In this document: positions 1-6,284 of the stretch, in pieces | How positions within the stretch are numbered: the stretch's first letter is position 1 | How the letters are laid out: each line of letters begins with the position of its first letter | Assembly (NCBI RefSeq): GCF_000966975.1 | Contig: NZ_JZWV01000232.1 | Coordinates: 1-7,787 of the forward strand | Length of the DNA stretch: 7,787 nt | Direction of reading: 5' to 3' | Source: Streptomyces katrae | GTDB lineage: Bacteria > Actinomycetota > Actinomycetes > Streptomycetales > Streptomycetaceae | The notes under the pieces: model-generated | What the model saw: only the letters and a program-made list of their open reading frames with translations | The model's database searches: none | What the model was told of the DNA's origin: nothing | Translations under genes and position numbers: made by a program

Positions 1-9
1 TTGCGGCGC

Positions 10-37
10 GTGACGGAGTGGCGGTGAGTGGTAGAGG
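10..37 (+). promoter_or_regulatory. possible sigma-70-type promoter before the repeat-protein gene
   Basis: GTGACG at 10-15 resembles a -35 element (TTGACR). It is followed after 16 nt by TAGAGG at 32-37, a weak -10 that lacks the final T. It would give a leader of about 60 nt before the start near 109. The match is only partial, and upstream sequence is cut off by the window edge. Bases 1-108 hold no other supported feature. Confidence 0.25.
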
Positions 38-108
38 GCACCCCGCCCCGGGCCGACTTCGGCCACACCTCACTCTCATCACCGAACAGGAGCGAGCCGT
101 TGTACCGC

Positions 109-1029
109 ATGACCCGCTATTCCGTTCCCGCCGCCCTCTGTCTGACCCTGCTCACCGCCTCGCCGGGTATCGCGGCAGTAGCCCGCGGTCCCGAAGAACC
201 GCCCGCCAGCGTCACCGGACAGGCCGTCCCCGGCAGTGACGCGCTGCTCGCACAAGTTCAGTCGCTCGGCGCTGCCGCCGGGATGCTGGAGCCCGTCACG
301 GATCTGCTCTCGGCGGTGCTGAAGTCGCCGGACGGGAAGGTGTCGGCGGCCGAACTGGCCGCAGTGAAGGCGAAGATCGAGCCTGCGTTCGCCGACCTGA
401 AGAAGGCCGTCCCGGCCGCACAGGCTCCGGCGAAGCCCGTCGTCAACACCCCGGCGAAGCCTGCGGACCCGCCGGCCGAGCCGGCCGACCCGGTCGCGAA
501 GCCGGGCGACCCGGTGGTCAAGCCGCCGGTCGCAGAGCCCGCGAAGCCGGCCGACCCCGTGGCGAAGCCTCCCGTCGCGGAGCCCGCGAAGCCGGCCGAC
601 CCCGTGGCCCAGCCTCCCGTCGCCCAGCCGCCGGCCGACCCGGCGGCGAAGCCCCCGGTTGCCGAGCCCGTGAAGCCGGCCGACCCCGTGGCGAAGCCCC
701 CCGTCGCCCAGCCGCCGGTGGCGCAGCCTCCGGCCGCGAAGCCCCCGGTTGCCGAGCCCGTGAAGCCGGCTGAGCCGGTGGCGGAGCCTCCGGCCGTCGT
801 GCCCGCGAAGCCGCCCACCGTGCTTCCGGCCGTCACCCCCAAGTCCGCCCGTGTCGAGCAGGCTTCCGCCGCGATCGACAAGCTCAAGGGCTCCGTCGAC
901 GGCCTGCTGGTGGTCGCCGAGAAGGGTGCCCCGGCGGCCGATGCCAAGGCCAAGGCCGGCATGGTCGTGACCGACCTGAGCGCCGCCCTGGTCGCCCTGC
1001 TCAACGCCCAGAAGGCCCCGACCGCCTGA
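109..1029 (+). CDS. secreted Ala/Pro/Lys-rich repeat protein, function unknown
   Basis: A 306-residue protein that I do not recognise as a named family. Residues 1-23 look like a Sec signal peptide: Arg3, a hydrophobic core, then a likely cut after the Ala-Ala at 22-23. Residues 43-104 form a predicted helical segment. Residues 106-245 are low-complexity, built on a unit close to AKPADPVAKPPVAEP. Residues 246-303 form a second amphipathic helical segment with regular Ala/Leu/Val spacing. There is no lipobox, LPXTG motif or catalytic motif. The likely role is structural, with a stiff Pro-rich spacer holding two helical ends apart outside the membrane or in the cell wall; this is inference. The start is uncertain. 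AGGAG at 88-92 sits 16 nt from ATG 109 but an ideal 7 nt from the in-frame TTG at 100, which would add only three residues. The open frame back to GTG 28 would bury the signal peptide and is unlikely. A strong terminator follows the stop. Confidence 0.75.
   Translation: MTRYSVPAALCLTLLTASPGIAAVARGPEEPPASVTGQAVPGSDALLAQVQSLGAAAGMLEPVTDLLSAVLKSPDGKVSAAELAAVKAKIEPAFADLKKAVPAAQAPAKPVVNTPAKPADPPAEPADPVAKPGDPVVKPPVAEPAKPADPVAKPPVAEPAKPADPVAQPPVAQPPADPAAKPPVAEPVKPADPVAKPPVAQPPVAQPPAAKPPVAEPVKPAEPVAEPPAVVPAKPPTVLPAVTPKSARVEQASAAIDKLKGSVDGLLVVAEKGAPAADAKAKAGMVVTDLSAALVALLNAQKAPTA
535..775 (+). repeat. imperfect coding direct repeats (45- and 90-nt spacing)
   Basis: The Pro-rich linker is encoded by near-identical DNA. 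Bases 535-563 recur exactly at 580-608 (29 bp, 45-nt spacing, one 15-residue unit). Bases 646-680 recur exactly at 736-770 (35 bp, 90-nt spacing, two units). Related copies of the AAGCCGGC core extend across about 430-830. Spacings are multiples of three, so unit gain or loss keeps the frame. This is typical of linkers that change length by slippage or recombination. Confidence 0.85.
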
Positions 1030-1044
1030 GTGCGGGTTCGCACC

Positions 1045-1083
1045 GAGCCGTCTCCGGCGTCCTTCGGGCGCCGGAGACGGCTC
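1045..1083 (+). terminator. strong hairpin terminator after the repeat-protein gene
   Basis: A perfect 15-bp stem is formed by GAGCCGTCTCCGGCG (1045-1059) and its reverse complement at 1069-1083. The 9-nt loop contains CC-TTCG-GG, so the stem can extend by two more pairs to a UUCG tetraloop with one bulged U. It begins 15 nt after the stop codon at 1027-1029. There is no U-tract, which is common for Streptomyces terminators. Confidence 0.8.
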
Positions 1084-1267
1084 GCGTCCGCCCTCTGCAC
1101 CGCCGCGGGCAGGGGACCGTTGGGTGAGGGGAACTCGTCGCGGAGGCGCGGGGTCCGCAGGGGGTGGGGTGCAGGGCGGCATCCGCAGGCCACTGCATCC
1201 TTCGGCCTACCGCGTTCTCGGTCCTGTGGAGGACGATCCTGCGAGGGGGCCGCGAGAGAGTTGGTCC

Positions 1268-1495
1268 GTGCGGACAACCATCGGATACACCATCGAGAGC
1301 ATCGGCTACGTCGTAGGAGCCCAGGGGCTCATCAGCTTCGGCTCACAGGCCTTCTTCGGAACGGAGTGGGGCTGGATGCACAAGGTCGTCGGCCTTCCGA
1401 CCAGCGCCTACCTCGGAGTCTTCGCCGTGGGTCTGGTGCTCGTCGCGATCGGGGTGAGGACGCGGAAGGGGCCCGCTCGCCGGAAGGTCGCCTGA
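1268..1495 (+). CDS. small membrane protein, function unknown
   Basis: A 75-residue protein in no family I can name. Residues 12-30 are moderately hydrophobic with many Gly and Ser. Residues 47-63 form a clear membrane segment. The tail from residue 64 is strongly basic (RTRKGPARRK), which suggests a cytoplasmic C-terminus under the positive-inside rule. Between them is a conserved-looking aromatic loop, TEWGWMHK. The reading frame is open further left to 1124, but that stretch codes for Arg/Gly-rich sequence with no structure. GTG 1268 was chosen because the plausible protein begins there and GAGAG lies about 7 nt upstream. Bases 1084-1267 before it show only a 5-bp inverted repeat (GTCCT 1221-1225 with AGGAC 1230-1234) and no convincing promoter. 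The gene converges on the DM13 gene and shares a hairpin with it. Confidence 0.6.
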   Translation: MRTTIGYTIESIGYVVGAQGLISFGSQAFFGTEWGWMHKVVGLPTSAYLGVFAVGLVLVAIGVRTRKGPARRKVA

Positions 1496-1544
1496 CGGGC
1501 AAGGCTTTTCAGGCCCGATGACGTCCGGTCCCGTGCCGCAGCGG

Positions 1545-1572
1545 TCGGGGACCTGTGACCCCTCGTCCCCGA
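1545..1572. terminator. hairpin between convergent genes, possibly bidirectional
   Basis: TCGGGGAC (1545-1552) and GTCCCCGA (1565-1572) form an 8-bp perfect stem with a 12-nt loop. It lies between the small membrane gene ending at 1495 and the DM13 gene ending at 1590 on the other strand, so it could terminate both. It lacks a U-tract on either side. A shorter 5-bp dyad (1496-1500 with 1513-1517) lies directly after the first stop. Confidence 0.45.
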
Positions 1573-1589
1573 GGTGGCCCGGTGGCGGA

Positions 1590-2147
1590 TCACACGGCGG
1601 TGAGGGAGGCCGCGCCGAAGGAGACGTCGAAGCGGTCGCACCAGATGGTGACGCTGCGGTAGTCGGCCAGGTTCACGTCTGCGGGGATCTGGTAGTTTTG
1701 GTCGCCCTTGTTGCCCTTGAGCCTGCCCAGGCTGACGTGCTTTCCGTCGTCGAAGACGGTCCAGCCGGCCACCCCTTCCTTGACCGGCGCGTCCGTGAGC
1801 CACACGCGCAGGTCCGGACCGTTGCTGGTGTCTAGGTCCTCCAGCCGCAACGTGCGCGAGCCGTCGGGGAGCCGGATCAGCGCCACGGTGCCCGTGGTGG
1901 TGTGCTCGTGGCTGATCAACGTGCCCCGGGCCAGGGTCTGCGGGCCTGTCGGAGCTCCCGGGGGCACCGCCGAGGACCCGGGTCCGGGTTGGGCGGCCTT
2001 TCCGGATGTGGTGGGGAGGGCCTCGCGGACGGTCGAGTCCTGCCACAGCTTCCACGGCTGGAACCAGTACACACCGAGGCCCAGTGCCAACACGGCCGCG
2101 GCCAGCAGCCCGGCCCACAGCCGTCCCCGTCGTTTCGTCTTCGCCAC
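1590..2147 (-). CDS. membrane-anchored DM13-domain protein
   Basis: A 185-residue protein. The start is basic (KTKRRGR) and is followed by one membrane segment at about residues 10-29. A Pro/Gly/Ala-rich linker covers about 40-70, and a DM13 domain covers about 73-181. DM13 features seen include the opening GTLISHEHTTTGTVAL, a GPDLRVWLTD strand, the LGRLKGNKGDQNYQIP segment and the closing strand YRSVTIWCDRFDVSFG, whose Cys170 is the only cysteine in the outer domain. DM13 domains are proposed to be cytochrome-like or redox-associated extracellular domains in which this Cys is conserved; the role in this protein is inferred. The topology suggests an outward-facing domain tethered to the membrane. 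GTG 2147 was chosen because GAGGAAGGG lies 7 nt upstream on this strand. An in-frame ATG at 2183 would add 12 residues but has only a G-run before it. The gene is divergent from the ATP-grasp gene and stands alone in its transcription unit. Confidence 0.85.
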   Translation of the reverse strand: MAKTKRRGRLWAGLLAAAVLALGLGVYWFQPWKLWQDSTVREALPTTSGKAAQPGPGSSAVPPGAPTGPQTLARGTLISHEHTTTGTVALIRLPDGSRTLRLEDLDTSNGPDLRVWLTDAPVKEGVAGWTVFDDGKHVSLGRLKGNKGDQNYQIPADVNLADYRSVTIWCDRFDVSFGAASLTAV

Positions 2148-2205
2148 CGAAGTGCCCTTCCTCGCCGGTCCGTCGCCGGCCATTCAACGCGCCCCCGGCC
2201 GATGG

Positions 2206-2224
2206 CACCAGCTCTGACCTGGTG
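2206..2224. promoter_or_regulatory. inverted repeat in the divergent DM13/ATP-grasp region
   Basis: CACCAG (2206-2211) and CTGGTG (2219-2224) are perfect 6-bp arms around a 7-nt centre, about 60 bp upstream of the DM13 start. The 19-bp dyad has the size of a dimeric repressor site, or it could be a weak hairpin in a leader transcript. No regulator gene is adjacent, so its role is open. Confidence 0.3.
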
Positions 2225-2260
2225 ACGGAAGTCTTACGGGCGCCGCCCGCCCCCGCGTCC

Positions 2261-2288
2261 CTGACACCTGCCCCGGTACCCATACGGT
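2261..2288 (+). promoter_or_regulatory. probable HrdB-type promoter of the ATP-grasp gene
   Basis: CTGACA (2261-2266) matches the -35 consensus TTGACA at five of six positions. After a 16-nt spacer, TACGGT (2283-2288) matches the TANNNT pattern of -10 elements. Transcription would begin near 2295, giving a leader of about 70 nt that contains the GGAGG at 2351-2355. A second candidate, TAGCGT at 2361-2366, could instead produce a leaderless transcript beginning at ATG 2374. Confidence 0.45.
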
Positions 2289-2364
2289 TCCACGGCCGGG
2301 GGCGTCGCTGACGAGGCCGGCCCGGCACGGAATCCCGTGGCCCGAGAGCCGGAGGTTGCGTAGC

Positions 2365-3252
2365 GTGGCGGCCATGCCGATGCCCGTCCTGTACTGCCGT
2401 GATGCGTTCAACCCTCGACGCGTGGACGAACACTTCGCGCCGGAGGCCCGCGAGGTCCGCGCCTGTGGCGGGGCAGTGGCCTTGATCGACCACGACGCGC
2501 TGTTGCGGGGTGACGCGCGGGAGGCGGTCGCGCAGGTTCCGGCTGGGCTGGGACGTGCGTGGTACCGGGGCTGGATGATTCCCAGCGATCGATACGCCGC
2601 GTTGGCCGAGGCGCTGAACCGGCGCGGCACCGAGCTGGTCGTGACTCCGGAGCAGTACCGGAAGTCTCATGAACTGCCGGGCTGGTACGCGATGTTCGCC
2701 GAGGTCACGCCGGCGAGCGTCTGGCGTCCCACGGAGCCCGGTGGGATGGTGACCGCCGAGGATCTGGCAGCTCTCGCCGCGTCCCTGCCGTCAGGCGCGG
2801 GAATCGTGAAGGACTACGTCAAATCGCGCAAGCACGAGTGGGAGCAGGCGTGCTTCGTACCCGATCTCGCCGACGCCGTGGGGCTGACGCGGATCGTGCG
2901 GCGTTTCGTGGAGCTGCAGGAGGAGTTCCTGGCCGGCGGGATCGTTCTCCGCGCCTTCGAGGCGTTCTCACGGCTTGAGTCCGTCGCGGCTGAAGTGCGC
3001 GTCTGGTGGCTCGACGGTGAGCCCAGATGGCTGACGCCCCATCCGGACAGTCCGTTCGGGCGCGGACTGGTGCCCGACCTCGATCACGTCCGGCCGGCGG
3101 TGCGGCGCCTGGGATGCAGGTTCGTCACCACCGACGTGGCCCTTCGCACGGACGGGGTGTGGCGTGTCGTCGAGGTCGGTGACGGCCAGGTCAGTGATCT
3201 GCACCGGTCGAGCAGCCGAGCCGAACTGGCCGCGCTTCTGGTCGGTTCGTAG
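2365..3252 (+). CDS. ATP-grasp domain protein, R2K clade
   Basis: A 295-residue protein that reads as a complete single-domain ATP-grasp enzyme of the R2K type (Pfam R2K_3, formerly DUF4343). Visible motifs include an N-terminal MPVLYCRDAFNPRRVDEHF segment. The nucleotide-binding strand GAGIVKDYVKSRKHEWEQAC at about residues 145-164 carries Lys149 and Lys153. Arg196 lies in GGIVLRAFEAF, EVRVWWLDGEP spans about 210-220, and the C-terminal metal-binding strand VVEVGDGQVSDL has Glu270 and Asp273. ATP-grasp enzymes join a carboxylate to an amine or thiol through an acyl-phosphate; the substrate here cannot be read from sequence. GTG 2365 was chosen because GGAGG at 2351-2355 is 9 nt upstream. ATG 2374 or 2380 would remove 3 or 5 residues and would suit a leaderless transcript. 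There is no partner gene on the same strand. It converges on the next gene with only 53 bp between them. Confidence 0.85.
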   Translation: MAAMPMPVLYCRDAFNPRRVDEHFAPEAREVRACGGAVALIDHDALLRGDAREAVAQVPAGLGRAWYRGWMIPSDRYAALAEALNRRGTELVVTPEQYRKSHELPGWYAMFAEVTPASVWRPTEPGGMVTAEDLAALAASLPSGAGIVKDYVKSRKHEWEQACFVPDLADAVGLTRIVRRFVELQEEFLAGGIVLRAFEAFSRLESVAAEVRVWWLDGEPRWLTPHPDSPFGRGLVPDLDHVRPAVRRLGCRFVTTDVALRTDGVWRVVEVGDGQVSDLHRSSSRAELAALLVGS

Positions 3253-3305
3253 TACGTGCAGCGGGCGGGCCGTCCACGCTCAACGGCGGCGGCCGGCGCG
3301 GCGGC

Positions 3306-3941
3306 CTACGTGAACCAGTCCTCGACGGCGGCCCGTCCCGCGGTGCGGGCCAGGTCGGCGATGAGGGTGGGGTCGGCCGGGGCGGTGGAGGCTGCGGAGG
3401 CCGGCTCGGGGTGGGCGATCCACAGCGGGGTACCGCCGGGCTGGGCCATGACGACCAGGAAGCGCAGGTCGCCGCAGACCCACAGTGCGCCGATGCCATC
3501 GGTCATTCCGTACCAGACCGATTCGGGTACCCGGGCCACGTAGCTGCGGGCGGCACTTCCGTCCGGGGCCAGCAGCAGGATCCGGTGCCGTCCCGTCACG
3601 CCGGTGACCTCGAGCCGGCACGGCCAGACCTGCCACGGGTGTTCGCCGAGGAGCGCCATCCCCGCCTCGAAGGCCTTCCTGGCCTTGCCCGCCTCGGAGC
3701 TGACCATGGCGGCGAGGATGAAGGCGCCGCCCCCGGCCAGGAACAGCCACGGTTCGGGGCCGATCACCCACCAGAGGAACACGACGGCCGCGACGGCCGC
3801 CACCCAGGCGGCGGTCGACACCACGGACGCCTCGTGCAGCCGCGTGTCCGTGCGCCGGGCGGTGTTGACGTTGCGGGTCATCCCCCTGCTGCTCATGGCG
3901 TTGCGGGGCGAGACCTGGTACCCGAACCGGCGTGCCTGCAT
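3306..3941 (-). CDS. hypothetical membrane protein with two adjacent helices
   Basis: A 211-residue protein of no family I recognise. Residues 1-38 are polar and Arg-rich. Two hydrophobic helices lie close together at about 40-61 (with WVAAVAAVVFLWWVIG) and 64-81 (with PWLFLAGGGAFILAAMV), separated only by a Gly-Pro-Glu turn, so both ends should face the cytoplasm. Residues 85-180 look like a small soluble beta-rich domain with many Trp and Val (HPWQVWPCRLEVTG, ALWVCGDLRFLVVMAQPGG). An Ala-rich helix ends the protein at DWFT. ATG 3941 was chosen because a G-rich stretch (GGGGGCGG) precedes it and the protein-like sequence begins there. The frame runs open to 4073 but with Arg/Pro-rich, non-protein-like content. 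ATG 3896 and 3881 are later options. The gene is divergent from the flavodoxin across about 164 bp. Confidence 0.65.
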   Translation of the reverse strand: MQARRFGYQVSPRNAMSSRGMTRNVNTARRTDTRLHEASVVSTAAWVAAVAAVVFLWWVIGPEPWLFLAGGGAFILAAMVSSEAGKARKAFEAGMALLGEHPWQVWPCRLEVTGVTGRHRILLLAPDGSAARSYVARVPESVWYGMTDGIGALWVCGDLRFLVVMAQPGGTPLWIAHPEPASAASTAPADPTLIADLARTAGRAAVEDWFT

Positions 3942-4050
3942 GGTGCCGCCCCCGCCCTCGTGCCGTGATGCACGGACGGGAACAGTGCAGCACCGGACGG
4001 CCCGGGGGGGCAATAGAGGCCGCCGCCTCGACATTCGGGTGGTGTCACAT

Positions 4051-4079
4051 CTGACGCGGCCGCGCTGTCTCACTACGGA
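4051..4079 (+). promoter_or_regulatory. weak promoter candidate for the flavodoxin gene
   Basis: CTGACG (4051-4056) and TACGGA (4074-4079) are spaced by 17 nt. The -35 is fair, but the -10 lacks its conserved last T. A perfect 10-bp palindrome CGCGGCCGCG (4055-4064) overlaps the spacer, and a dyad CCGTG/CACGG (3963-3975) lies further left near the divergent gene. Neither can be tied to a known regulator. Confidence 0.2.
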
Positions 4080-4105
4080 GACGAGTGAGAAAAGGGGTCG
4101 TGAGC

Positions 4106-4576
4106 ATGAAGGTCATCATCGTGTGCGTATCCGTGTCGCACGGCAACACGCGGCGTGTCGCCGACAGCATCGGCCAGGTGCTGGGTGCGAGGGTCGTCTC
4201 TCCCGAGGAGGCCGATCCGACGGAGCTGAGCGGCGCCGACCTCGTGGGATTCGGCTCGGGCGTCTTCTACAGCAGGCTCCACCCCCGCCTGACCGACTTC
4301 GTCAAAGCACTGCCCAACGGGCGGGGCCGGGCGTTCGTGTTCGCCACCAGCGGGCTCCCCGAGGTACCGCCGGCCCCCTTCACCCGCCCCCTGGTCCGGC
4401 TTCTCGAAGGCAAGGGTTTCGAGGTGGAGGGGAGCTTCTCGTGCCGGGCCTTCGACACGTGGACGCCCTTCAAGCTGGTCGGCGGCATCAACAAGCGGCG
4501 GCCGAACGGCGAGGACCTGGCCGCCGCACAGGCCTTCGCCGAACGGCTGCGGGACGGGCGAGGGCCGGCGTCCTGA
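4106..4576 (+). CDS. flavodoxin-family protein
   Basis: A 156-residue protein of usual length for short-chain flavodoxins. It should bind FMN non-covalently and act as a cytoplasmic electron carrier or small flavoprotein reductase. Features seen: strand MKVIIVCVSVS leading into the phosphate-binding loop SVSHGNT (residues 9-15), the second strand ADLVGFGSGVFYSRLHP (44-60), the flavin-contacting strand AFVFATSG (76-83), and the C-terminal FDTWTPFKLVGGINKRRPNGEDL (116-138), which is typical of this flavodoxin subgroup. The loop has Ser-His-Gly-Asn-Thr where classic flavodoxins have Thr-Gly-x-Thr, as in Flavodoxin_5 (HemG-like) members. Protoporphyrinogen oxidation is therefore an alternative, but no heme gene is nearby. 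ATG 4106 was chosen because AAGGGG at 4092-4097 or so precedes it at suitable spacing; the upstream GTG at 4100 is too close. No ferredoxin reductase or P450 partner is present. Confidence 0.85.
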   Translation: MKVIIVCVSVSHGNTRRVADSIGQVLGARVVSPEEADPTELSGADLVGFGSGVFYSRLHPRLTDFVKALPNGRGRAFVFATSGLPEVPPAPFTRPLVRLLEGKGFEVEGSFSCRAFDTWTPFKLVGGINKRRPNGEDLAAAQAFAERLRDGRGPAS

Positions 4577-4701
4577 CGCACGCCGCCCCGGGAGAACTCA
4601 CCCCGCCTCTCGACAGCAGCCGTCCCAGCGCACCCGGCGGGAACACCCCGGCCGGCCACCGCACCACCCTCGTGGGGACCGGCGGCTGCCGGGGCGCCCA
4701 G

Positions 4702-4725
4702 GGCCGGGCAACCCCGTACCCGGCC
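4702..4725 (-). terminator. possible terminator downstream of the monooxygenase
   Basis: GGCCGGG (4702-4708) and CCCGGCC (4719-4725) form a 7-bp stem with a 10-nt loop, starting 8 nt after the monooxygenase stop on the minus strand. A second short dyad (CCGGC 4679-4683 with GCCGG 4688-4692) lies beyond it. Both are in the 157-bp convergent gap after the flavodoxin and could serve either gene. Such GC-rich dyads arise easily by chance, so support is modest. Confidence 0.3.
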
Positions 4726-4733
4726 AAGGTCGC

Positions 4734-6272
4734 CTACCGGATCGGCCTCCTCAGGGTCGGACCGCCGAACCAACGGCCGGCCGCCTGCTCGAACGCCTCG
4801 CGGTCAGGGTGACGGTCACCCGCCCAGGCGACCACGCCGTCGGGCCGCACCAGTACGGCGCCCAAACCGAGGTCGTCCCTCGCCGTCCCGGCCGCGTACC
4901 GGATCCGGTCCTCCCAGCCGGCTGCGGAAGCGCGCAGACGTCGGTCGGTGCTGAAATCGAGCAGGACGCCCCGCCCGTTCTCCATGAGGTCGCCCAGGCG
5001 GGTGCCGTCCTCGAAACGGAAGTCGGGGGCGCTGCGGCCGACGAGCGGATGCTCGCTGCCGAGGTCGTACCGTATCCACGCCCCTGACAGCCTCTTTAAC
5101 ACGTAGGTCGCTCCGTCGCGGGTCGCGATGAGATCGCGAACCACCGCCTGGATCGCCTGGGCGTGCGGTTCCGGCTTCATGGTGGCCACCTGGGCGCGCG
5201 TCCAGTCGAGCACCGCCGCGCCGATCGGGTGGCGCTCGTCGGCGTAGGTGTCGAGGAGCCCGTCCGGCGCGTACCCGCGCACGGTCGCCGCGAGCTTCCA
5301 CCCCAGGTTCACGGCGTCGCCGAGGCCGGTGTTCAGCCCCTGGCCGCCGAGGGGGGAGTGGATGTGGGCGGCGTCGCCCGCGAGCAGGACGCGTCCCCGC
5401 CGGTAGGCCGTCGTCTGCATCGCCCGGTCGGTGAAGCTCGAGGCGAGGTGGACCTCGCCGATCGTGACGTCGATGCCGGACACGCGGCGCAGAACCGCCT
5501 GGAGGTGCTCGCGGGTCGGCGGCTGCGAACGGTCGAACGCACCGCCGTCGAAGTCCATCATGGCGATGTGCCCGTCGTTGGGCACCCGGAGGTACATGCC
5601 CTCCTGCGTCAGGTGGAACCCCGGGCGCAGACGTTCGGGGTCCGCGAGAGTGGCTTGCATGGTGTAGCCGGTGAACTGCGGCTCGGTGCCGACGAATTCG
5701 AAGCCCGCGAGCCTGCGCACCGTACTGCGTCCGCCGTCGCAGCCGACCAGCCAGCGTGCCTCGTAGGCGTCCGCGCCGGCTCGTGCGACCACGCTCTCCC
5801 CGTTCTGGGAGACGGCCGTGACCCTCACTCCGCGCCTGATCTCCACTCCGAGCTTGGACGCGTGCCCGGACAGCACCGTCTCGACGGTGTCGAGGTCCGT
5901 CACCATCGCTTCGGGCGCCGGTCCGGGAAGCCGGAAGGGGAGGGCCGCGACGTCGACCTGGTCCCCGTCGAGCATGATGCCGGCGAAGTGGCCGACGAAC
6001 CTGGGCCCTGTCGGCGCACCCGCCTCGGGCGCCGCGCCGAACACCTCTCGAACGCCCGACGACGCCGCGAGCAGTGGCTCCAGCAGTCCGCGCCGGTAGA
6101 ACGCCTCCACGGACGCGCCGCTCAGCCCGCGCCTTCCGAGCGGGGCCGAACGTAAGGGGGAGCCGAGCCCCGACTCCCGTTCGAGCACCAGTACGGAACA
6201 GCCCGCGAGGCCAAGCTCGCAGGCCAGGGCCAGACCCACCGGACCGGCCCCCACGATCACCACGTCATGCAC
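4734..6272 (-). CDS. FAD-dependent aromatic-type monooxygenase with thioredoxin-like C-terminus
   Basis: A 512-residue class A flavoprotein monooxygenase (FAD_binding_3, PHBH fold). It should use NAD(P)H and oxygen to hydroxylate an aromatic or polyketide-like substrate in the cytoplasm. Motifs seen: the dinucleotide fold HDVVIVGAGPVG with Gly8-x-Gly10-x-x-Gly13, acidic Glu31 ending the second strand, the DG motif CDGGRSTVRR (178-187), and the GD motif LAGDAAHIHSPLGGQGLNTG (297-316). Residues 408-504 form the degenerate thioredoxin-like domain usual in rifampin- and anthracycline-type members. It lacks a CxxC pair. The substrate cannot be named. GTG 6272 was chosen because AGGAGGGG lies 7 nt upstream and the FAD fold begins immediately. 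The frame is open to 6383 but would add an unlikely extension. Leu40 (6153-6155) and Leu392 (5097-5099) are TTA codons, implying bldA dependence. Inverted repeats and 11-bp direct repeats lie upstream. The gene is divergent from the permease. Confidence 0.9.
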   Translation of the reverse strand: MHDVVIVGAGPVGLALACELGLAGCSVLVLERESGLGSPLRSAPLGRRGLSGASVEAFYRRGLLEPLLAASSGVREVFGAAPEAGAPTGPRFVGHFAGIMLDGDQVDVAALPFRLPGPAPEAMVTDLDTVETVLSGHASKLGVEIRRGVRVTAVSQNGESVVARAGADAYEARWLVGCDGGRSTVRRLAGFEFVGTEPQFTGYTMQATLADPERLRPGFHLTQEGMYLRVPNDGHIAMMDFDGGAFDRSQPPTREHLQAVLRRVSGIDVTIGEVHLASSFTDRAMQTTAYRRGRVLLAGDAAHIHSPLGGQGLNTGLGDAVNLGWKLAATVRGYAPDGLLDTYADERHPIGAAVLDWTRAQVATMKPEPHAQAIQAVVRDLIATRDGATYVLKRLSGAWIRYDLGSEHPLVGRSAPDFRFEDGTRLGDLMENGRGVLLDFSTDRRLRASAAGWEDRIRYAAGTARDDLGLGAVLVRPDGVVAWAGDRHPDREAFEQAAGRWFGGPTLRRPIR

Positions 6273-6284
6273 GAAAGATCCCCT

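Noticed and set aside
535..775. CRISPR array
   Set aside because: The repeats are coding, in frame and proline-rich, without unique spacers of constant length.
79..1277. Long open frames on the minus strand opposite the repeat protein (79-1182 and 258-1277)
   Set aside because: They encode Arg/Gly/His-rich or Gly/Ala/Thr-rich low-complexity sequence mirroring the plus-strand repeats, with no ribosome binding site. Open antisense frames are expected in repeat DNA of this GC content.
1408..2670. 420-codon open frame on the minus strand
   Set aside because: It overlaps the small membrane gene, the DM13 gene in another frame and the start of the ATP-grasp gene, and encodes Arg/Pro/Gly-rich sequence without motifs. 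It is a high-GC shadow.
3253..3305. Terminator between the ATP-grasp and two-helix membrane genes
   Set aside because: Only a 5-bp dyad (GCCGT 3269-3273 with ACGGC 3283-3287) is present, which is not above chance at this GC content.
3604..4812. 402-codon open frame on the plus strand
   Set aside because: It runs antisense to the two-helix membrane gene and out of frame through the flavodoxin. Its composition is unlike a real protein, and the flavodoxin frame has clear motifs.
5163..6155. 330-codon open frame on the plus strand inside the monooxygenase
   Set aside because: It is antisense to the FAD-binding region, with Arg/His/Val-rich content and no motifs.
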